A stretch of 16,516 nt of DNA from Acidobacteriota bacterium (GTDB taxonomy: Bacteria; Acidobacteriota; Terriglobia; UBA7540), in assembly GCA_021828225.1 (NCBI GenBank), contig JAKASH010000012.1, positions 1 to 16,516 on the forward strand, in the 5' to 3' direction. Shown here piece by piece: positions 1 through 7,900 of this stretch. Below the pieces are notes generated by a model. That model saw only the letters and a program-made list of their open reading frames with translations, was not told the DNA's origin and did not search any database. A program made the position numbers and the translations under genes. Numbering within the stretch: the first letter of the stretch is position 1; every line of letters starts with the position of its first letter.

Positions 1-2
1 TC

Positions 3-1303
<1,301 letters not shown>

Positions 1304-2193
1304 AATCGCCGCGCACTTTGTGACGGCGATTCGGATGCCGGAGGTAGTGAACTCCGTGGCGGTGGGCGACCCCGCGCTGTTCCAGGTTGAACACTCCGCA
1401 AGCGAGCCGCACCTGGTCTTTGTGAAGCCGCTGACGAGCCAGCCAGCGGAAACAAACCTGCTCATCTCCACGGGGAACGGCCACGAGACAAGCCTGTTGG
1501 TCTTAAGTAAAGGCTCGGCGGGAAAGCGGGTTGATTTTGTTGTGAATTACGAGCGTCCGGGGAGTTTCCTGATCGAGCCGGACTACCCATCGCGCCTGGT
1601 TGGCGAGACTGTTCCCGTGATGTCGCCCAGCGCTGATAGCGCCCGAGCGGGAACTGGCCTCCAAGGCAAAAATCAGACTTCGTTCTCGACAGGTTTTCCG
1701 GGAGCGGCGGATTCCTCTCCGAACACAAAAAAACCGAATAGCCTGGACAAACTTTTGGCGCGGCAAGAGCAGGCTCCCCTACCGGCTCTTTATGGTGAGC
1801 ACCCGGGAGTTGAGACAACGAACGGTGACTATGTGAAGGCTGGCGTGAGTGAAGTTATCGACGGAGGCGACGAGGTCATCGTGCTCTTCAGCGCCGTAAA
1901 CCCGACGAAGCACGCCATCCTGCTGATGCCGCCACAAGTGCAGTTAGGGGGCAGAAGCGAGGGTGGCCTGCTGCATGGAGCGCGCTGGACTACCGCGGAG
2001 CAACTGCCCATCGAAGACTTCAGGCTCAGCACACGCCGCCTTGCTCCGGGCGCGAGGGCTGATGGAGTGGTCTTATTCGAGCGTCCACCGTACAAGCAAA
2101 GCACCGAAACACTATTTCTGCAGGTCGCTGATGCAGGCGCCGTGGACCATCCGGCGCTCGTGCCGATTGGGTTCGGAGTCAGCAAGATACGAG

Positions 2194-2199
2194 AGGAGG
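2194..2199 (+). promoter_or_regulatory. Shine-Dalgarno site that sets the VirB10 start
   Basis: A perfect AGGAGG ends six bases before the ATG at 2206. The same frame is open back to at least 1963, but no comparable site is seen there and the upstream stretch would overlap VirB9 by 260 bases, so 2206 is the better start. Confidence 0.8.
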
Positions 2200-2205
2200 C
2201 CGCAA

Positions 2206-3645
2206 ATGCCCGACAAAAGTGAACCACTCGAAAACCTCGAAGTTGAGCCAAGTGAAAATGCTGAGGAACCGGCGCCTGTACCGGAAGCGCCTCAGACGCC
2301 TTGGGAACGGATCAAAGCGGCATTTCGCCAAGCCCAACGCAAACCCCAAGCGACAAAAAGCTCCGCGCTGAGTGAGATGAAGAAGGACCGAACGAAGTCG
2401 CTCGTGGTGCTGGTGGGCGCGGCCATTGGCATGGTGCTGATGTTCCTGGGAGTATTCTCTTCGCCGCAGAAACCACAAAGGATCGAGTCGCGGCATGTGA
2501 CACCGGATCTGGGAAGGCGAACGACTCCGGGTCAGGCTGCGCCGGGTGGCCAAGCCGGTTCGGTGACTCCAGTGATGAACGCTAACGCAGCGGCGAACCA
2601 GACGGAGGCGGGTGCTAACCAAGTGACGGCCGCCGACATCGGCCGCACCGGGCAGCCAATGCAACCCGCAGCAGCCCCGCAAGCCACAACAAAAGGCGCT
2701 CAAACGCTCGGCTCGATTCATTTTTCCGATCAAGCGCTTGAGCGAGAGTACGCGATGCACGGCTATGTTCCCGCTCCTCCTCCGCCAATTCCGCCAGCCC
2801 CTTCGACCGCCGCCCCGACACCTGCCGCCACGAAGAATGACCTTAAAAAACCCTCCCTCGTGTATGTGCGTGCAGCGGAGACTGTACAATCAAACACCGC
2901 CGAAGCACAGCCCACCGTTGAGCAGGAAACTTCAGGAGCAGACCTTCTTCCTACAGGGACGCGCCTGATTGCACGTCTCGAAGCTCCAGTCAGTTCGGCA
3001 GTCGCAGCTCCAGCCGTGGCGGTCATTGAGTACAACTACGAGCGGGACGGCGAGATCATGGTGCCTGCCGGAGCGCGAGCGCTCGGAAAGCTCGAGCAAG
3101 TAAACGGGTCAGGAAATGTGTCGCTCCATTTCGATGCCTTGCAAATGCCCGATGGGAGTACAGAGAAAATCGACGGCGACGCCATGGGGCTCAACTACGA
3201 ACCTCTAAAGGGCCATGTAACCGGGAGAAAACGCGGGGCTCGGTTCCTGGTCGAGTCCTTGACGGGGCTGGGGACAATGGCGTCGTACCTGGTCGGAAAT
3301 ACCAGCGGCGGCTTCAACGCCCCGTTCTCATCAAGCGCCCTGCTACGGGAGCGCTTGGCCGGCAACGTGGCCATCGCAGGCCAGAACGAACTCAACGGGA
3401 TGACGCTTAACCAGAACGTCGTTGTGACATTGCCTGGAGGCACACGGTTCTATCTGGTGCTCGAGAAAGGGGCAGCGGCCCAGGCGAGCCCGGCAGCGAG
3501 ACCGCGCGAGTCAGCGGAAACACGAACGGCCAATACCAGCGTTCCGAACCTCGAAGAGCTACGTCAGTTGCTTGAACTCAAGCGCGAACTGAGTGAGATG
3601 TATGACCAAACTCCCACGCCAGCCGGTAGTGCCCCACGGCAATAA
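2206..3645 (+). CDS. virB10: VirB10/TrbI family core complex protein
   Basis: Predicted 479-aa inner-membrane protein that spans the periplasm and links the energised inner membrane to the outer-membrane pore. Order of parts: an acidic, proline-containing cytoplasmic head (1-60), one membrane segment (about 64-84, SLVVLVGAAIGMVLMFLGVF), a long Ala/Gln/Pro-rich periplasmic stretch including a PAPPPPIPPAP run (about 189-199), and the conserved C-terminal beta barrel (about 248-430) with LLPTGTRLIARLEAPVSS, IMVPAGARALGKL, a glycine-rich antenna region (LTGLGTMASYLVG) and QNVVVTLPGGTRFYLVLE. The usual family features are present in the usual order and the length is typical. A C-terminal tail of about 50 residues looks helical. 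The start overlaps the VirB9 gene by 17 bases. Confidence 0.93.
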   Translation: MPDKSEPLENLEVEPSENAEEPAPVPEAPQTPWERIKAAFRQAQRKPQATKSSALSEMKKDRTKSLVVLVGAAIGMVLMFLGVFSSPQKPQRIESRHVTPDLGRRTTPGQAAPGGQAGSVTPVMNANAAANQTEAGANQVTAADIGRTGQPMQPAAAPQATTKGAQTLGSIHFSDQALEREYAMHGYVPAPPPPIPPAPSTAAPTPAATKNDLKKPSLVYVRAAETVQSNTAEAQPTVEQETSGADLLPTGTRLIARLEAPVSSAVAAPAVAVIEYNYERDGEIMVPAGARALGKLEQVNGSGNVSLHFDALQMPDGSTEKIDGDAMGLNYEPLKGHVTGRKRGARFLVESLTGLGTMASYLVGNTSGGFNAPFSSSALLRERLAGNVAIAGQNELNGMTLNQNVVVTLPGGTRFYLVLEKGAAAQASPAARPRESAETRTANTSVPNLEELRQLLELKRELSEMYDQTPTPAGSAPRQ

Positions 3646-3653
3646 CCTGAACT

Positions 3654-3708
3654 CTGACCGGAGATCGGCTGGCGCGACCGCGGCCTTCGGGCTTAGACTT
3701 TCGGTCAG
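3654..3708 (+). repeat. Inverted repeat overlapping the RBS of the tandem AAA+ gene
   Basis: CTGACCG (3654-3660) can pair with CGGTCAG (3702-3708), extended inward by G-U, A-U and G-U pairs. The right arm runs into the AGGAGG (3707-3712) that serves the GTG at 3721, eight bases further on. In mRNA the paired form would partly cover the ribosome site; ribosomes finishing VirB10, whose stop is at 3643-3645, stop just before the left arm. The pairing is seen; a regulatory role is inference. Confidence 0.4.
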
Positions 3709-3720
3709 GAGGCTGCGCGG

Positions 3721-5784
3721 GTGTTTTACCTCTTCGAGCTTGCCGTCAGGGCATACATCGCCGCTTTGAAGTGGGCGCTTCGAAGCGTGGCAGCGATTTT
3801 CCTCGGGATACGGGACTCCCTCCTCTGGGCATACCAAAGCGTCCGCGAAAACCCCTTGCGGCTTATTGGCCTTCTGGCGGTACTTATTCCGATCGCCCTC
3901 CTTGTGAAAGTAGGGTGCCGGGAGTGGTTTCTGAACTGGCCCGTGATGTTTTTTGTCGGCCTGGCGCTTTACGGGGCGCTCAAGTCGCCGTTTTCTGGAG
4001 CGCCGTCGTTTCTCAGAAAAATAGTAAAACTCGTCATCTCTTCTTTCCTCGTGCTCGGCTGGAGCATGTTGCTCAAGTGGGAGCCGCTGGTCGCAGGTCT
4101 TGGACTCACGCAGCGCGACACTTTTTGGCCGTGGCTCATCGGAAATGTTTGTTTTGCGGCCGCGATCGTGTGGATTGTTTTCCAAGAGGCCATCATTTCG
4201 CTTACGGGTCGCCCCTCGCAGGTTCCGGTGCCGCGCCAAAGTAGTTCTCGCAAGGTTCGATTCGCCGACGTGGGCGGGATGGAGCAGGCGAAACAGCAGA
4301 TCCGAGAACTCGTCGAAAGCCGCCTTCATTCCGGAAAATATCGAAAATACGGCGTGATTCGCAACGGGATTCTCCTTCATGGGCCACAAGGCAGCGGAAA
4401 GACGTTTCTCGCCGAGGTGACGGCAGGAGAGTTTGGATTGCGTTTTTATTACGTCTCCTGCCCTCAGCTTCAGAGTATCTGGAAGGGAGAGACTTCACGG
4501 AATATCAGGGACGAGTTCGCCCTGGCGATGCATCGCAAACCTGTGCTCTTTTTTGTGGACGAATTGGATTCGCTCGGCGGATCGCGGCAAACCGGCACAG
4601 GACGGGGCGATCCCACTGGATCCGGACGGGAATTTAACACCATAGTAACCCAGCTCATGCAGTGTATTGACCAATACCGAACTATGGACGGGTTTGTTTT
4701 AATGGCGGCTACGAACCTCCTTGACGGACTCGACCCGGCGCTAATCCGAGAGGGCCGATTTGACCTGAAGATTCGGGTGGGTCTTCCGGACGAAGCGAGC
4801 CGGCTCAAGATCCTCGAATCCCAGCTTTCGGCGAGACCCTGCCAGCGTTTCGATTTGCAGGAGTTTGCGCGGCGCACGCCGGGAGCGAGTGCGGCGAGGC
4901 TGAAGGCTTTGGTCGACTGGGCGGCGTCGAGCGCGGCAGCCGAGGGCCGTAAGATCGAAGAAGCTGACCTGCGCTACGCGATTGAAGAAACCGGGGGCAA
5001 AGACCGGCCCCTGATCCACGCTGTCAATTGGAATGACCTTGTTATTGAGGAAGACGTTGCCCGCGACCTCCGCACCTTGATCCAGCTTCTCAACGATCCG
5101 GAGGCGGCCCAAAGAATACGCTTGTCGATTCCCACCGGCTTGTTGCTGCTCGGGCCACCGGGCACCGGCAAGACCATGATTGCCCGGCTCATCGCCACTG
5201 AGACGCGCCGCAGTTTTTACCCGTTGACCGCGGCGGACGTTCTCGGCGGGAATGTCGGGGATTCAGTGAAGCGGATTTCGCAAATATTTGTTCGGGCCAA
5301 TGAAAACAGCCCTTCCGTGATCTTCCTCGATGAGATGGACAGCCTGTTGCCGCGCGCGACGGCGCTCGCGAGTCAGCACGACATCCAGGTCACCGAGCAA
5401 TTCCTCATCGAAATCAGTAACTTACAGCCCGAGCAAAACGTTTTCCTGGTCGGCACCACCAACCGTCCTGACAACATCGACCCTCGCGTACTGCGGGGCG
5501 GACGGCTCTCGGAGAAGATTGAGATTGGTCTGCCGGGCCGTCAGAATCGGGAGCGTCTGCTTCGGAAGTACCTTGATGGTGTAGCTCTCGGCCAGGATGC
5601 GGCTATTGCCACGCTTGCCGAGCGGCTCCCGGACCTCTCCCCAGCCGATCTTGAAGCGATTTCGAACGCTGCCCGGCGCTTTGCTTTCAACCGGGCGCCA
5701 GACGGTCCCGGGCTTCCGCCTCTAATCTGGGCAGACTTCGAAAAGGCAGTTCAGCGGGTCCGAGGCGCGGCCCTTCCGCAGTAA
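3721..5784 (+). CDS. Membrane-anchored tandem AAA+ ATPase (Cdc48/FtsH-type modules)
   Basis: 687 aa. The GTG start is preceded by AGGAGG at eight bases. The first 160 residues hold about four hydrophobic segments (roughly 47-64, 72-88, 101-118, 136-155), so the protein is anchored in the inner membrane. Two AAA modules follow in the cytoplasm. Module 1 (about 178-415): GPQGSGKT at 221-228, Walker B FFVDELDS with D280/E281, and LIREGRFD. Module 2 (about 430-680): GPPGTGKT at 478-485, Walker B IFLDEMDS with D537/E538, and VLRGGRLS. Both modules keep nucleotide-binding and acidic residues, so both may hydrolyse ATP. There is no HExxH zinc peptidase as in FtsH, so it is an unfoldase or remodelling motor rather than a protease. 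It is not a VirB11-type secretion ATPase. It sits between VirB10 and the pilin gene, which suggests a role in substrate unfolding or assembly of the apparatus; this is inference. Confidence 0.87.
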   Translation: MFYLFELAVRAYIAALKWALRSVAAIFLGIRDSLLWAYQSVRENPLRLIGLLAVLIPIALLVKVGCREWFLNWPVMFFVGLALYGALKSPFSGAPSFLRKIVKLVISSFLVLGWSMLLKWEPLVAGLGLTQRDTFWPWLIGNVCFAAAIVWIVFQEAIISLTGRPSQVPVPRQSSSRKVRFADVGGMEQAKQQIRELVESRLHSGKYRKYGVIRNGILLHGPQGSGKTFLAEVTAGEFGLRFYYVSCPQLQSIWKGETSRNIRDEFALAMHRKPVLFFVDELDSLGGSRQTGTGRGDPTGSGREFNTIVTQLMQCIDQYRTMDGFVLMAATNLLDGLDPALIREGRFDLKIRVGLPDEASRLKILESQLSARPCQRFDLQEFARRTPGASAARLKALVDWAASSAAAEGRKIEEADLRYAIEETGGKDRPLIHAVNWNDLVIEEDVARDLRTLIQLLNDPEAAQRIRLSIPTGLLLLGPPGTGKTMIARLIATETRRSFYPLTAADVLGGNVGDSVKRISQIFVRANENSPSVIFLDEMDSLLPRATALASQHDIQVTEQFLIEISNLQPEQNVFLVGTTNRPDNIDPRVLRGGRLSEKIEIGLPGRQNRERLLRKYLDGVALGQDAAIATLAERLPDLSPADLEAISNAARRFAFNRAPDGPGLPPLIWADFEKAVQRVRGAALPQ

Positions 5785-5839
5785 CTTCACCCACCTTTCC
5801 TCTTTCCATTCCTACTGTGCTCCAAGTGCGCGCGAATTT

Positions 5840-5868
5840 TTGACAGATTTCGAGTTCAGCTTTATTAG
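5840..5868 (+). promoter_or_regulatory. Probable sigma70-type promoter before the pilin gene
   Basis: A perfect -35 box TTGACA (5840-5845) is followed after 17 bases by TATTAG (5863-5868), which matches four of six -10 positions. It lies in the 150-base gap after the tandem AAA+ gene, about 67 bases before the pilin ATG, and is in the most AT-rich part of that gap. It would give the pilin-to-VirB8 train its own transcript. Confidence 0.55.
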
Positions 5869-5934
5869 TCGAGAAGCCTGGTTGCGCGTCCGGCTGGTTC
5901 GCGGCTTCGCAGCGAGGCAGAAAGGAGCATCTTG

Positions 5935-6294
5935 ATGCGCATCAAGTTGGCCGAACGCTCGAAACGGGCCCTCGCGCTCGCGGCAATCGGGTTCCTGCTG
6001 GGCGGGACCTATGCAGCGGCGCAGAACCTGGGCTCGGCGCCTCAAACCAACGTTGCCGTGCAGGGTGAAACCGCGGCCCAGCCGGAAGGCGCTTTCCTGA
6101 ACTTCATCAACTGGGTAGGTAACGTCATCGCGCCGGTAGGGGCGGCAGGCGCTGTGGTAGGAGCCATCGCCGCCTGGCTTACGGGCCGGGGGTTTGGACG
6201 GTGGCTCTTCGCCGCGGGGGCACTGCTGGCCGTTTCCGGCGTGACCCGATTGATCGAGTTCTGGATCGCGAACGGCACAGGAGGTGTTACTTAA
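5935..6294 (+). CDS. VirB2-like pilin
   Basis: 119 aa. The ATG at 5935 has GGAG seven bases upstream (5924-5927); a TTG one codon earlier is less likely. A signal peptide is clear (KRALALAAIGFLLGG, cleavage about residue 29 after YAAA), leaving a mature chain of about 90 residues. The mature part has two hydrophobic segments (about 56-76 and 85-105) separated by a short polar turn TGRGFGR, the architecture of VirB2/TrbC pilins. The segment FLNFINWVGNVIAP near residue 47 and the ending NGTGGVT recur in the gene at 7076. Assignment rests on size, signal peptide, topology and place in the cluster, not on a strongly conserved motif. It is the first gene after the predicted promoter and is followed by a strong hairpin, which would fit a need for much pilin. 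Confidence 0.72.
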   Translation: MRIKLAERSKRALALAAIGFLLGGTYAAAQNLGSAPQTNVAVQGETAAQPEGAFLNFINWVGNVIAPVGAAGAVVGAIAAWLTGRGFGRWLFAAGALLAVSGVTRLIEFWIANGTGGVT

Positions 6295-6323
6295 CCAAAA
6301 AACAAGACGAGTACGAGAAACCC

Positions 6324-6368
6324 GGCAGGCTGCCGGGGTCCGGGAACACAGGGTCCCGGCTGCCTGCC
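6324..6368 (+). repeat. Long stem-loop just after the pilin gene
   Basis: Bases 6324-6341 pair with 6351-6368 with one T-T mismatch and two G-U pairs, leaving a loop of nine bases. The stem begins GGCAGGC and ends GCCTGCC. No T-run follows, so it does not look like a simple intrinsic terminator on the plus strand. It starts 30 bases after the pilin stop and ends 31 bases before the next ATG. A hairpin at this place could protect the 3' end of a processed pilin mRNA or reduce read-through into the lower-copy genes; this is inference. Confidence 0.7.
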
Positions 6369-6398
6369 GAAAATAAACCAAGCGGATTTGAGAAACCC

Positions 6399-7064
6399 AT
6401 GACGACGCCACAACTCCTGAACGACATCATCAACGTGCTGCTTCTGCTCGCGCCAGCGGCAGCGGTTGTTTGTCTCGTGCTCGGCGGGATCAGCCTGCGG
6501 AGAGAAGGCGGCGGAATCACCTTCATCCTGGGCGGCGGCTTCTCGAAATGGATGTTCTGGTGCGTAGTGTTTCTGACTCTGCAACCGCTCCTCTCCTGGT
6601 TTAGCTCGTTTGGCGTCGGCGTGCCCTTGCCGGGCGGGGGGATCAGCACAGCCTGGCTCGCATCGTTTGAGTCCGACATCACGAATTTCGTCAATAACTT
6701 CATCCTCGGAAAACTGGTCACAACGCTCGCGGCATATCTCGTGCTGCGGGCGATCTTGGACGCGGCCTCGGGTGAGCCGTTTTTACCATCGGTGATTGCA
6801 GCCCTGTTTCTGTTAAGCGCGCAAACGACCCTCAATCTGCTCTCGAGCTGGAACACCGGCACTCAATACGCCACGGTGGATGTGCTCGATAGCGCCTGGA
6901 ACTACCTTGCGGGAACGATCATGCCCATTGCGGCGGGCCTCGCAATCGTCGGAGCCGTTTTCAATTTCATCAGGCAGAAACCCGTGATGCGCCTTGCAGC
7001 CGTGGCGCTTGCGCTCCTGTCGGTTTCAGGTATCTGGTACCTGGTCATCGGCATGGCGTCTTAG
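6399..7064 (+). CDS. Multi-spanning membrane protein with pilin-like C-terminal module
   Basis: 221 aa, very hydrophobic, with about five or six membrane segments. The C-terminal third (about 160-221: WNYLAGTIMPIAAGLAIVGA, then LLSVSGIWYL) follows the same pattern as the pilin at 5935: Trp/Asn, Gly, hydrophobic helix opening with a Pro, polar turn, then an Ala/Leu helix ending in VSG. The N-terminal third (LLNDIINVLLLLAP) may be a more diverged copy. No signal peptide is needed. The ATG at 6399 lacks a strong ribosome site; the frame is open further upstream but would run back into the pilin gene and across the hairpin. It could be a membrane-embedded pilin homologue or part of the inner-membrane platform. 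I do not recognise a named family. Confidence 0.7.
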   Translation: MTTPQLLNDIINVLLLLAPAAAVVCLVLGGISLRREGGGITFILGGGFSKWMFWCVVFLTLQPLLSWFSSFGVGVPLPGGGISTAWLASFESDITNFVNNFILGKLVTTLAAYLVLRAILDAASGEPFLPSVIAALFLLSAQTTLNLLSSWNTGTQYATVDVLDSAWNYLAGTIMPIAAGLAIVGAVFNFIRQKPVMRLAAVALALLSVSGIWYLVIGMAS

Positions 7065-7075
7065 GAGAAGAACTC

Positions 7076-7528
7076 GTGTCGTTCTATAACGGCATCCTCA
7101 ATTTCACGAACTGGTCAGGCAACGTGATCCTGCCGACGCTCGCCGGGCTTTTCATTGCGCTCGCGATACTGCGGTTCTCAAAAGGCCAACCCTATTCGCA
7201 CGCTCTTTATAGCGGTCTGCTTTGCCTGCTGGTTTCGGGGTTGCTCAGGGCGTTTGAAACCTTCGCCTCGCAGCGGGCTTGGAACGATCCCGACGTCTAT
7301 TGGGTTTCGATTGTCAGTTTTGTGGACTGGGTGGCCAACGTCTTGATGCCCATCTATGCCGCAATCGAAGTCGCGGCGGGCGCGCTCACGCTTGCGACGG
7401 GCGAGCGCATTCATTTTGCCGGCAGTTGGATGCGGCATTTTCTCGCGGCCGGGCTTTGCCTGCTGGGATCGGGCTTTGTGCGGCTCGCTGAATACTTTGT
7501 CGCGCAGGGAGTGGGCGGAGTCACATAA
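7076..7528 (+). CDS. Small membrane protein made of two pilin-like modules
   Basis: 150 aa from a GTG at 7076, with AGGAGA seven bases upstream that overlaps the previous stop codon. The two halves resemble each other and the pilin: module 1 begins ILNFTNWSGNVILP and closes with LLVSGLLRAFE; module 2 begins IVSFVDWVANVLMP and closes with LLGSGFVRLAEYF. The ending QGVGGVT matches the pilin ending NGTGGVT. Four hydrophobic helices are expected. Unlike the 5935 pilin it has no signal peptide, so it is likely an integral inner-membrane protein. It reads as a fused dimer of the VirB2-like fold. Its role could be in pilus initiation or as part of the inner-membrane complex; this is inference. Confidence 0.72.
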   Translation: MSFYNGILNFTNWSGNVILPTLAGLFIALAILRFSKGQPYSHALYSGLLCLLVSGLLRAFETFASQRAWNDPDVYWVSIVSFVDWVANVLMPIYAAIEVAAGALTLATGERIHFAGSWMRHFLAAGLCLLGSGFVRLAEYFVAQGVGGVT

Positions 7529-7564
7529 GGAAGCAGTCAAAGACCATTGCGGAAAGGAATGTAA

Positions 7565-7900
7565 ATGGCGATCGATGTAACACCGGTTTATCGCAATTTG
7601 GGAACGCGGGTGACGTTTTTGGGCCTCGAAGCTGAAGACCTCTTCGCAATCCTGGCTCTCGCGGTCGTAACGAACGTCCTCGGCCGCTTCCTTCACCGCG
7701 ACATGTTCGGACTGCCCATGAACCTTTTTTTGCAATATCTCGTGCCCGTTGCAAGCGTGCCTGCGCTGATGCTCTTCAAGTACGGGAAGCAACGCGGGTA
7801 TCTGCTGGACTGGGTGATGTTCCACTCGAAACCTCACGTCTACTCAGCACTCGAACGGGACGGACATCTGAGTTCGGGCTATATCCGGGGAGAGGCTTAA
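7565..7900 (+). CDS. virB3: VirB3/TrbD-like inner-membrane protein
   Basis: 111 aa, ATG with AAAGGA six bases upstream. The VirB3 pattern is visible: a polar N-terminus with TPVYRNLGTRVTFLGLE, then two adjacent hydrophobic segments (about 25-42 and 52-70), and a cytoplasmic C-terminal tail (KYGKQRGYLLDWVMFHSKPH). VirB3 is a small inner-membrane partner of VirB4 and is sometimes fused to it. Here the stop TAA overlaps the VirB4 ATG by one base (TAATG), consistent with coupled translation. Size, topology and position directly before VirB4 all agree. Confidence 0.85.
   Translation: MAIDVTPVYRNLGTRVTFLGLEAEDLFAILALAVVTNVLGRFLHRDMFGLPMNLFLQYLVPVASVPALMLFKYGKQRGYLLDWVMFHSKPHVYSALERDGHLSSGYIRGEA

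Noticed and set aside
1963..2205. Upstream extension of the VirB10 frame
   Set aside because: It lies wholly within VirB9 in another frame, has no ribosome site, and the ATG at 2206 has a perfect one.
3559..4389. Minus-strand ORF of 276 codons opposite the start of the tandem AAA+ gene
   Set aside because: It is antisense to VirB10 and AAA+ coding sequence with clear protein motifs. Its product is low-complexity and charged with no recognisable fold.
3721..5784. VirB11 or VirD4 identity for the tandem AAA+ protein
   Set aside because: The SRH-type segments (LIREGRFD, VLRGGRLS) and two-module layout are those of classical AAA proteins, not the RecA-like VirB11 or VirD4 folds.
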